Below the pieces are notes generated by a model. The model was not told the origin of the DNA. It did not search any database and saw nothing but the letters and a program-made list of their open reading frames with translations. The position numbers and the translations under genes are program-made. A stretch of DNA of 5,095 nucleotides, taken from Deltaproteobacteria bacterium RIFOXYD12_FULL_50_9 (GTDB lineage: Bacteria > Desulfobacterota > Desulfobulbia > Desulfobulbales > CALZHT01). The DNA is taken from contig MGTA01000138.1 of NCBI GenBank assembly GCA_001799225.1, positions 1 through 5,095 on the forward strand. Direction: 5' to 3'. Shown piece by piece: positions 1-5,095 of the stretch (positions within the stretch are counted from its first letter, which is position 1; the number at the start of each line of letters is the position of its first letter).

Positions 1-99
1 GAGCACCACCACCGGCTTCCCCTCAAGCTCGGGGTTAAACACCCGTTCGCAGGAGGCATAAAAGTTGTTGCAGTCGATCAAGGCAAAGATGGCTGGCAT
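1..99 (-). CDS. umuC: UmuC, translesion DNA polymerase V catalytic subunit (N-terminal fragment)
   Basis: This is the start of a Y-family DNA polymerase, the catalytic subunit of the SOS translesion polymerase that copies past damaged bases after binding processed UmuD. Only 33 codons are in the window; the rest lies to the left. The residues read MPAIFALIDCNNFYASCERV and continue with FNPELEGKPVVVL. This is the characteristic UmuC N-terminus: the FALIDCNNFYASCERVF block carries the first catalytic Asp (D9) and the steric-gate region, and is followed by the P-L-x-G-x-P-VVVL strand. The ATG at 99-97 lies 9 bases after the umuD stop. An AGG at 110-108, overlapping that TAG stop, can serve as a weak Shine-Dalgarno with an 8-base spacing, so translation is probably coupled to umuD. 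The identification is firm. Whether the full gene is intact cannot be seen. Confidence 0.93.
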   Translation of the reverse strand, partial: MPAIFALIDCNNFYASCERVFNPELEGKPVVVL

Positions 100-108
100 G
101 GAACAGGC

Positions 109-552
109 CTACAGGGAGTGGACCACGAAGGCAACCACACCCCAGATCTCGCAGGTGTTTCCTTCAGTCATATGGATGTCGGGATAGTCGGGGCTCTCGG
201 CCTTCAGGCAGATGTCCCCACCATTTTTGACCAGCCTTTTCACGGTCAGCTCATTGTTGACCACCGCGATCACCACCTTGCCGCTGGCCGGTTCAAGGGA
301 TCGATCTACAACCAGGATGTCGTTGTGGTGGATACCGGCGCCGATCATGGAGTCGCCTGCCACCCGGACAAAAAATGTGGCGGCCGGGTTGGCCACCATG
401 AGTTCGTTGAGGTCGAGCCTTCCCTCAATGTAGTCGTCCGCCGGGCTTGGGAACCCTGCTGAGACGCTACAAGCAAAGAGGGGGCGTTTTAGCTCGCCTT
501 TGCGATTGAAGGTGTAGACTGCCGAGATGGTTGGTGTCGGGGAGGGGATCAT
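109..552 (-). CDS. umuD: UmuD, SOS mutagenesis protein (S24 family self-cleaving peptidase)
   Basis: UmuD is the accessory subunit of the SOS translesion polymerase. RecA filaments stimulate it to cut its own N-terminal arm, giving UmuD', which activates UmuC. The 147-residue protein is slightly longer than E. coli UmuD (139) because of about 8 extra N-terminal residues. There is no helix-turn-helix, so it is not a LexA or phage repressor. The cleavage site is Ala32-Gly33 in CSVSAGFPSPADDYIE. The catalytic Ser68 lies in VAGDSM and Lys105 in ELTVKRL. The Ser-Lys spacing of 37 residues equals that of E. coli (S60/K97), and the cleavage site is shifted by the same 8 residues. The ATG start has no convincing Shine-Dalgarno; only a GGGG ends two bases before it. 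No downstream ATG, GTG or TTG keeps the arm intact. The stop TAG is 9 bases from umuC, so the two form an operon. Expression is expected to be DNA-damage-inducible by family knowledge, but no full SOS box was recognised. Confidence 0.95.
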   Translation of the reverse strand: MIPSPTPTISAVYTFNRKGELKRPLFACSVSAGFPSPADDYIEGRLDLNELMVANPAATFFVRVAGDSMIGAGIHHNDILVVDRSLEPASGKVVIAVVNNELTVKRLVKNGGDICLKAESPDYPDIHMTEGNTCEIWGVVAFVVHSL

Positions 553-558
553 GGCCCC

Positions 559-587
559 ATTATACAGGATAAGGTCGGGTGTGTCAC
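559..587 (-). promoter_or_regulatory. Sigma-70-type promoter of umuDC
   Basis: On the minus strand a GTGACA -35 element (587-582) is followed by a 17-base spacer and a perfect TATAAT -10 element (564-559). This is the strongest promoter match in the window. The -10 box ends only 6 bases before the umuD ATG, so transcription would begin at or next to the start codon. The sequence CTGTATAAT around the -10 resembles one half of the enterobacterial LexA box (CTGT-N8-ACAG), but the second half is absent. A 4-bp inverted repeat, GGTG-TGT-CACC (578-588), overlaps the -35 and could be part of a repressor site. Confidence 0.6.
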
Positions 588-645
588 CGGAGGTAATAAG
601 GGCGGCAGATTTGCTGGATTATTTCCGGATAGATTTTTTTAGGTA

Positions 646-660
646 GGACACTATTTGTCC
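646..660. repeat. Palindrome GGACA-CTATT-TGTCC
   Basis: Two perfect 5-base arms, GGACA (646-650) and TGTCC (656-660), flank a 5-base centre. This is the size and symmetry of a site for a dimeric repressor. It lies about 60 bases upstream of the umuD -35 and 219 bases upstream of the brxA start. It could instead be a relic of a short interspersed palindromic repeat. A single copy in the window cannot tell these apart. Confidence 0.45.
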
Positions 661-704
661 CAGGTGATAGGGTATGATGTTTTTCAAACGGTATTTTCCT
701 AATA

Positions 705-734
705 TTGACTTTTGTGGGGTATTTGTTCAATAGA
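705..734 (+). promoter_or_regulatory. Weak candidate promoter towards brxABC
   Basis: TTGACT (705-710) matches five of six bases of the -35 consensus. The best -10 at an acceptable distance is AATAGA (729-734, spacer 18), which matches only three positions; TAGATA (731-736) would need a 20-base spacer. A separate -10-like TATGAT at 673-678 lacks a -35. The brx operon must be transcribed from this region or within it, but none of these candidates is strong. Activator dependence or another sigma factor is possible. Confidence 0.22.
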
Positions 735-790
735 TAGACTAACTTCTGTGGTGGCTTATGGGTTCTCTGGAGCAATATTAAAAAGCCGTT

Positions 791-829
791 AAGTGAGAGA
801 TCGGCCAGCAGAATGTCTGGGTCTCACTT
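791..829. repeat. Inverted repeat AAGTGAGA / TCTCACTT upstream of brxA
   Basis: AAGTGAGA (791-798) and TCTCACTT (822-829) are perfect 8-base arms around 23 bases. Within the loop, CCAG (805-808) and CTGG (817-820) can form a second 4-bp stem with an 8-base loop, giving a nested stem-loop if transcribed. It ends 49 bases before the brxA start. It could be an operator, or a structure in the brxABC 5' leader. Read on the minus strand, it is followed after six bases by TTTTT (784-780), so a weak terminator against antisense transcription is another reading. Confidence 0.5.
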
Positions 830-878
830 GGATGCGGAGAGCTTGTAGCTGACTGAGTAACTTATTCCGGTAATTGCT

Positions 879-1493
879 TTGAGAATAACAAGTAAAAAAA
901 TATCGACATACAATGGCGAGATAGTTGCCGGTTCCCTGCTTATTCCGGAGAGTCGGGAAATTGCCACACTGCTTCTCGGTGGTGCATCCGAACAAGAATG
1001 GCATCAAGCCATTACCATTAACAATATTTTACAGAAAAGAAGTCCGGCCTCTGCAAACCGGCAGACCAAGCTGATCAAAAACCGGCTGAATCTTATGACC
1101 CCTGAACATTGGGCCTTGGTCAAAGATGGTAATGCAGAGCTTGCCACCCAGGCTTTGCTCGCAGCAGCTATCAAGCACAGCCGTTTGCTGGGGGACTTTA
1201 TGGGCCATGTTTGTCATCAACATTGGCTGACCTTCCAAAGGACACTTTCAGACAAGGATTGGCGGGAGTTTTTGGAAACCTGCTCCCAGGTAGATCCGGC
1301 TGTTGGGGAATGGACTGCGACTACAACCTCCAAACTTAGGCAAGTGGTTTTCAGAATACTCGCCGAGGCAGGATATCTTGACAGCACTAGGACGCTGAAC
1401 TTGCAGCCGACCTCTGTTGTCCCGGAGTTACGGAAGTATCTGGCAAACCATTCAGAAGACTATATCCTTCAATGCATGGAGTGTGCAAAATGA
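879..1493 (+). CDS. brxA: BrxA, BREX phage-defence protein (DUF1819)
   Basis: BrxA is a small core protein of BREX systems. It has a NusB-like helical fold and has been reported to bind DNA; its exact step in defence is unsettled. The 204-residue product has the usual family length. Conserved parts visible are the N-terminal YNGEIVAGSLLIPES (11-25), the central block LQKRSPASANRQ (51-62) followed by basic residues up to KNRL, and the C-terminal GYLDSTRTLNLQP segment preceding the last helices. The start is the TTG at 879. The frame is closed upstream by TAG (846) and TAA (858), the next ATG is about 70 codons in and would remove the conserved N-terminus, and no other standard start fits. There is no good Shine-Dalgarno (only GGT at 869-871), so initiation is probably weak. 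It is the first gene of the operon and is followed 13 bases later by brxB. Confidence 0.93.
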   Translation: MRITSKKISTYNGEIVAGSLLIPESREIATLLLGGASEQEWHQAITINNILQKRSPASANRQTKLIKNRLNLMTPEHWALVKDGNAELATQALLAAAIKHSRLLGDFMGHVCHQHWLTFQRTLSDKDWREFLETCSQVDPAVGEWTATTTSKLRQVVFRILAEAGYLDSTRTLNLQPTSVVPELRKYLANHSEDYILQCMECAK

Positions 1494-1507
1494 GTGAGGT
1501 CATGTGA
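1490..1507 (+). other. Possible 5-codon coupling ORF at the brxA-brxB junction
   Basis: An ATG at 1490-1492 overlaps the brxA stop (ATGA) and is preceded by GGAG (1478-1481) at an ideal 8-base spacing. It reads only M-S-E-V-M before TGA (1505-1507), and that stop overlaps the brxB ATG as TGATG. Ribosomes ending brxA or this mini-ORF would be placed directly on the brxB start. Function is inferred. It may also be a decayed older brxB start, since it lies in a different frame from brxB. Confidence 0.25.
1496..1500 (+). promoter_or_regulatory. Ribosome binding site deciding the brxB start
   Basis: GAGGT at 1496-1500 lies 6 bases before the ATG at 1507 but only 3 bases before the alternative GTG at 1504. 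The spacing favours ATG 1507 as the brxB start. The two choices differ by one residue. Confidence 0.55.
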
Positions 1508-2079
1508 TGGGCACCCTTCAGGACCGGCTCAACAAAATTATTCCCCGCCTTACTTCTGACGAACTCCTGAACAATCAGGGGCTGGGCAATGAAATCGGCT
1601 TTTACATCTTTGATTATCCCCCGGAAAACGAACTGGAGGTCCGGGACTACCTCCAGGTGGTCCTGAAGCATCTCAGCAAAAAGAAAGCCGGGATCAGGGT
1701 GAAGCATATCAATTTGTTTGCCTTGATCATTGACTATCTCAAAGAGGCAAAGTTTCTTGATAAGGCAATCGCCCTGCAGAAGGATAAGGGGAATCAGGCC
1801 CTCATGAAGGCTTTAAAAGGGCCGCTTGATTCAAAGAAAATCGCCCAAGTCTTTACTGTCAAGGCCGATCCAGACAACCACGATCTCATCCTGATATCCG
1901 GGGTCGGCAGTGCTTGGCCCTTATTAAGGAGTCACAATCTGCTCAACAATCTGCATCCGATGATGGGAAGCACTCCGCTGGTCATGTTTTACCCCGGAGA
2001 GTATACCGGGGCAGGCATGAAGCTTTTTGGCCGCATGAAGGAAAGTAATTACTACAGGGCATTCCAACTCGTTCCATGA
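1507..2079 (+). CDS. brxB: BrxB, BREX phage-defence protein (DUF1788)
   Basis: BrxB is a core BREX protein without a known enzymatic activity. In studied systems it is needed together with the other core proteins, and it probably acts as an assembly partner for PglZ and the remaining complex. The 190-residue protein has the family length and its hallmarks throughout. These are NNQGLGNEIGFYIFDYPP with the following ELEVRDYL (about 20-50), INLFALIIDYL (about 68-78), the C-terminal ISGVGSAWPLLRSHNLLNNL, and the final TPLVMFYPGEYTG and LFGRMKESNYYRAFQLVP. The protein ends in the usual way just after NYYRAF, so it is complete. ATG 1507 is preferred over GTG 1504 because of the Shine-Dalgarno spacing. 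It follows brxA by 13 bases and precedes brxC by 65 bases, consistent with one transcript. Confidence 0.95.
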   Translation: MGTLQDRLNKIIPRLTSDELLNNQGLGNEIGFYIFDYPPENELEVRDYLQVVLKHLSKKKAGIRVKHINLFALIIDYLKEAKFLDKAIALQKDKGNQALMKALKGPLDSKKIAQVFTVKADPDNHDLILISGVGSAWPLLRSHNLLNNLHPMMGSTPLVMFYPGEYTGAGMKLFGRMKESNYYRAFQLVP

Positions 2080-2126
2080 TGCTTATGCCGCTTGTTGATG
2101 AATCGAGGTCTGATTTTCTTTTGTGA
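2076..2126 (+). other. Possible 16-codon ORF between brxB and brxC
   Basis: An ATG at 2076-2078 overlaps the brxB stop (ATGA) and opens a frame of 16 codons (MMLMPLVDESRSDFLL) that stops at 2124-2126, 18 bases before brxC and in the same frame as brxC. It has no Shine-Dalgarno of its own and would depend on reinitiation after brxB. It could couple brxC translation to brxB, or be a chance reading frame. I lean to chance, apart from the parallel arrangement at the brxA-brxB junction. Confidence 0.15.
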
Positions 2127-2144
2127 CAGGGAGACTGGGGAACT

Positions 2145-5095
2145 ATGCCGATACACGATATTTTTATTAAGGATATTGCCAGACCAATCAATGGGGTGGT
2201 CAAGGCTGAGCAACAGGATGATGAAATAGTCTGGCAGGAGCTGGAAGAATATGTGGTCACTAGGGAACTGGACCAGCACTTCAGAAAGCTCTTACGGGCC
2301 TACCTCACCGCCATTGACAATGCAACGGACCCCAATGTCACGAACCGGATGGGCGTCTGGGTCTCTGGATTCTTTGGCTCTGGCAAATCGCATTTTGTAA
2401 AAATACTCTCTTACCTGCTGGAAAACAGGGAGGTTAAAAATCCGCACACCGGCAAACCCAGAAGAGCAATCGAATTTTTTGCCGACAAGATAAAAGATTC
2501 CATGTTGTTGGGTGATTTCAGGCGCATCGCCCAAGACAGTACCGAGGTCATCCTCTTTAATATCGACAGCCGGGCCGATGCCTCAGAAGGCCGGGCAGCC
2601 ATACTACAGGTGTTCTGGCGGGTTTTCAACGAACTACAGGGCTTATGCAGCCAGCATCCCCATATCGCTGAACTGGAGCGGCATCTGCTGCAAAAAGGCA
2701 AGTACGAGATCTTCTGCGAAGCCTTCAAACGTGCTTCAGGTGGAGATGTCTGGGCTGATCAACGGGATTCCTATCACTTCCACCACGACGAGATTATCAA
2801 GGCCCTGAATGAATCACTGGGCATGAGTGAACAGGCTGCGGAAAAATGGCTGGAAAAAGCCGAGGACGAGACCAGCCTCACCGTTGAAGGTTTTACCAAG
2901 CGGGTCAGGGAATACTTGGACAGCAAAGGACCAAGCAACCGGCTCATTTTTCTGGTGGACGAGATGGGGCAGTTCATCGGCAGTGATACCCACCTCATGC
3001 TCAACCTCCAAACCGTCGTCGAGGATCTTGGCCGGCTTTGCCTGGGCCGGGCCTGGGTGATCGTCACCTCCCAGGAGGATATCGATGCCGTGCTCGGTGA
3101 TATCAAGGGCGCCAAGGCCAATGACTTTTCCAAGATCCAGGGTCGATTTTACACCCGGCTCTCGCTTTCGAGCTCGGATGTGGCGGAAGTAATCAAAACC
3201 CGGCTGCTCGAAAAAGCCGAAGCGGCAGAGTACAAGCTGGAAGCGCTGTTTAAGTCCAAGGGCGATATTCTGAAGAATCAGCTCAGCTTTACCAGCGACG
3301 GCGCCACCCAGCAAAATTATCTTGATGGCAAAGACTTTGCCGCAAACTACCCTTTTGCCCCCTACCACTTCCCGCTGGTCCAGAAGATATTTGAATCGAT
3401 CCGCAAGGCCGGGGCCACCGGCCTGCACCTGGCCCGAGGGGAACGGTCGATGCTCGATGCATTCCAGTCGGCAGCCCAAAAAGTATCCAGCAAGGAAATC
3501 GGGGTACTGGTGCCACTCTATGAGTTCTTCCCATGCATTGAGAGCTTCCTGGATACGACAGTCAAGCTATCCATTGACCAGGCTAAGGATAATACCGGTC
3601 TGCAACACCCATTTGACATTCAACTCCTGCAGGCCCTCTTCCTTATCCGCTATGTGGAAAGCATCAAACCGAACATCGAAAATCTGGTAACCCTTTGTAT
3701 TGACCAGGTAGATGTCGACCGTATTACTCTCAAACGTACCATCGAGGCGGCCCTGCAGCGGCTGGAGCGTGAAAACCTCATCAGCCCCAACGGTGATCTC
3801 TTCTTCTTTCTCACTAACGAGGAGCGGGAGGTTTCCCGGGAGATCAAAAATGTCGATATCTCAGCAGCAGAAGAAACCAAGTTGCTCGGTGACATCATTT
3901 TTGACGATATTCTCAAGGGCAAAACCAAGCACAAGTACTCCGACTTTCGCCGGGACTATCCCCTGAACCGAATCTGTGACGAGCATCTGTTCGGGGGCAG
4001 CGGCGGTGAAGACTTGTCCATTGAGTTCATCACCCCCTTTCATGATCAATATTCCATGTATGGGGATGCCAAATGCATTCTGCACAGCACTGAGCGCGAA
4101 GGCAGGCTGCTGATCAAACTGCCGGACAGCAAGCACCTGGAAACAGAACTGCGGACCTTTCTGCAGACCGACAAGTTCATCAAAGACAAAAGCGATGCCG
4201 CCGCTGCTGATACCCAAAAGAGAATCTTGAGCGACCGGGCGACGGAAAACCGCCAGCGCAAAGGCCGGCTCATTTCACTGCTTAACGATCTCATTCTGGA
4301 AGCCGACTATTACGCCCTGGGCAAGGCCATGGAGGTCAAGGCCGCCAAGTGTACGACGGCCGTTGATGAAGGCTTGGACTACATGGTCCAAAACGTATTC
4401 AGAAAATTCAGTTATCTCCAACAGCTTCACGATGAACCTCTCAAAGAGCTAAAGGCCTTGCTCATAGCCGATGACCTTGGTCGTGAGCAATTTAAGCTGG
4501 AGTTCGCCAAGGGAGAAGCTTCTGACACCAGGGAAATCAGAACCTATATTGAATTGAAGATAGCCAGTAATCATCCGGTGTTACTGAATGAACTGATCGA
4601 TCAATTTGCCCGACGTCCCTATGGCTGGCCGGAATGGGAGATCGTTTTACTGGTGGCTAAAATCTTCACGGGAGATCTCATCCATCTGATGATTGACGGG
4701 GCAAAAACCCAGGCGAAACACGCCTTCGGGACTCTCTCCAAGTCATCCCAATGGAAAAATGTCAAAATAGTCTTGCGCAAGATTCCTGACGCAACGGCAT
4801 TAAAACAGGCCAGGGATCTCGGCAAGGAGTTATTCGGCACTATCGGCTCCGAGGGTGCTGATAAACTTTGCAAATTTCTCCGGCAGGAGCTGGCAGGGTG
4901 GCAGAGTGCTCTGGAGAAATACAAAACTCTGGCTGATACCGGAAACTATCCGGGGAAAAAGGAAATTGACACCTGTCTGGCCTGCATCAACTCGCTCCTG
5001 GTAATCAATGACACTTTTGAGTTTATCAAATCATTCAATGACAAAAAGGGAGCCCTCCTTGATGCAGCGGAAGATCTTAACGACCTGACCGGCTT
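2145..5095 (+). CDS. brxC: BrxC, BREX P-loop ATPase (3' end beyond window)
   Basis: BrxC is the large AAA-type ATPase of BREX, thought to act with PglX, PglZ and BrxB in recognising or acting on phage DNA. The frame is open for 983 codons to the window end; family members are about 1,200 residues, so roughly the last fifth is missing. I read the whole frame and found no stop or frameshift. Features in order: a conserved N-terminus with KDIARPINGVVKAEQ; Walker A GFFGSGKS (75-82); Walker B LIFLVDEMGQF (267-277); VTSQED (307-312) in the sensor position; FSKIQGRFYTRLSLSS (328-343), whose arginines may include an arginine finger; a helical central part; and RPYGWPEW (824-831), typical of the family. 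The ATG at 2145 is the only start after an in-frame TGA at 2124. AGGGAG (2128-2133) or GGGGA (2137-2141) may bind the ribosome, though neither has ideal spacing. Confidence 0.95.
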   Translation, partial: MPIHDIFIKDIARPINGVVKAEQQDDEIVWQELEEYVVTRELDQHFRKLLRAYLTAIDNATDPNVTNRMGVWVSGFFGSGKSHFVKILSYLLENREVKNPHTGKPRRAIEFFADKIKDSMLLGDFRRIAQDSTEVILFNIDSRADASEGRAAILQVFWRVFNELQGLCSQHPHIAELERHLLQKGKYEIFCEAFKRASGGDVWADQRDSYHFHHDEIIKALNESLGMSEQAAEKWLEKAEDETSLTVEGFTKRVREYLDSKGPSNRLIFLVDEMGQFIGSDTHLMLNLQTVVEDLGRLCLGRAWVIVTSQEDIDAVLGDIKGAKANDFSKIQGRFYTRLSLSSSDVAEVIKTRLLEKAEAAEYKLEALFKSKGDILKNQLSFTSDGATQQNYLDGKDFAANYPFAPYHFPLVQKIFESIRKAGATGLHLARGERSMLDAFQSAAQKVSSKEIGVLVPLYEFFPCIESFLDTTVKLSIDQAKDNTGLQHPFDIQLLQALFLIRYVESIKPNIENLVTLCIDQVDVDRITLKRTIEAALQRLERENLISPNGDLFFFLTNEEREVSREIKNVDISAAEETKLLGDIIFDDILKGKTKHKYSDFRRDYPLNRICDEHLFGGSGGEDLSIEFITPFHDQYSMYGDAKCILHSTEREGRLLIKLPDSKHLETELRTFLQTDKFIKDKSDAAAADTQKRILSDRATENRQRKGRLISLLNDLILEADYYALGKAMEVKAAKCTTAVDEGLDYMVQNVFRKFSYLQQLHDEPLKELKALLIADDLGREQFKLEFAKGEASDTREIRTYIELKIASNHPVLLNELIDQFARRPYGWPEWEIVLLVAKIFTGDLIHLMIDGAKTQAKHAFGTLSKSSQWKNVKIVLRKIPDATALKQARDLGKELFGTIGSEGADKLCKFLRQELAGWQSALEKYKTLADTGNYPGKKEIDTCLACINSLLVINDTFEFIKSFNDKKGALLDAAEDLNDLTG

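Larger units (their letters stand above)
553..878. other. Divergent intergenic region between umuDC and the brx operon
   Basis: These 326 bases separate the two divergent start codons and are visibly richer in A/T (especially 620-800) than the flanking genes. I see no protein gene here. The longest open stretch, 584-775 on the minus strand, would start with TTG, has no Shine-Dalgarno, matches no family I know and runs through the umuD promoter. The region holds the umuD promoter, a possible hairpin at 595-623 (AATAA/TTATT outer arms with an inner CGGCA/TGCTG stem that includes one G-T pair), and a seven-T run at 634-640. It also holds a GGACA/TGTCC palindrome, a weak candidate promoter and an 8-bp inverted repeat close to brxA. 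No transcription regulator gene (such as the WYL-type BrxR seen next to some BREX loci) lies in it. Confidence 0.8.

Noticed and set aside
118..462. Open frames on the + strand opposite umuD (118-462, 212-433)
   Set aside because: The minus strand encodes UmuD with cleavage site and catalytic dyad. The + strand products are low-complexity shadows.
109..552. UmuD read as a LexA or phage CI-type repressor controlling BREX
   Set aside because: The protein has no DNA-binding domain before the cleavage site, has UmuD length and catalytic spacing, and is followed directly by umuC.
584..775. 63-codon minus-strand frame in the intergenic region
   Set aside because: It has a TTG start and no Shine-Dalgarno, runs into the umuD promoter, has no family resemblance and sits in AT-rich non-coding sequence.
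789..1707. Minus-strand frames opposite brxA and brxB (789-1007, 1029-1238, 1387-1707)
   Set aside because: They are antisense to firmly identified genes and show no recognisable domains.
2814..3479. Long open frame on the minus strand, 221 codons
   Set aside because: It lies wholly opposite brxC, which is open in the sense frame and carries recognisable ATPase motifs there. The antisense translation resembles no family and starts without context. It is a codon-bias shadow.
2512..3966. Series of short + strand frames (2512-2808, 2827-3060, 3322-3690, 3712-3966), which could suggest a frameshifted gene
   Set aside because: All lie in one alternative frame inside brxC. Translating brxC codon by codon from 2145 to 5095 shows an unbroken frame with conserved motifs, so no frameshift is needed.
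1..5095. CRISPR array, tRNA/rRNA gene, insertion sequence or attachment site
   Set aside because: I saw no regularly spaced repeats, no cloverleaf or rRNA motifs, no transposase fragment and no matching terminal repeats.
879..5095. A previously undescribed multi-gene system
   Set aside because: All three proteins fit established BREX core families in a known order. Any novelty would have to come from the unseen downstream genes or from the regulation.

Overview
The window contains the first three genes of a BREX (bacteriophage exclusion) phage-defence operon on the + strand. They sit back to back with the start of a umuDC error-prone polymerase operon on the - strand. The genes look bacterial. 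Base composition is near balanced in the coding parts, and the 5' parts of both operons match well-known Gram-negative families. A Desulfobacterota ('deltaproteobacterial') or similar Gram-negative host is my guess, not something the sequence proves.

Layout. Positions 1-99 (-) encode the first 33 residues of UmuC, cut by the window edge. Positions 109-552 (-) encode a complete UmuD with an intact cleavage site and Ser/Lys dyad. Positions 553-878 are a non-coding, AT-rich region between the divergent operons. It holds a near-consensus promoter for umuD, a GGACA/TGTCC palindrome, a larger 8-bp inverted repeat and a weak candidate promoter towards the brx genes. Positions 879-1493 are brxA, 1507-2079 are brxB, and 2145 to the window end is brxC. 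BrxC is open for 983 codons with no interruption and is cut by the window end.

How the genes work together. In known BREX systems BrxA, BrxB and the large ATPase BrxC act with the methyltransferase PglX, the alkaline-phosphatase-like PglZ and, in type 1, the Lon-like BrxL. They methylate host DNA and block phage replication. The order brxA-brxB-brxC fits type 1 (or type 5). The deciding genes pglX, pglZ and brxL/brxHII would lie to the right of the window. UmuD and UmuC together form the SOS translesion polymerase (Pol V type). Both operons concern stress and DNA, but nothing here shows that they act together.

The proteins belong to described families, so I do not see a new protein system. 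The less explained parts are the regulatory intergenic region, the weak TTG start of brxA, and the small reading frames that overlap the stop codons of brxA and brxB.
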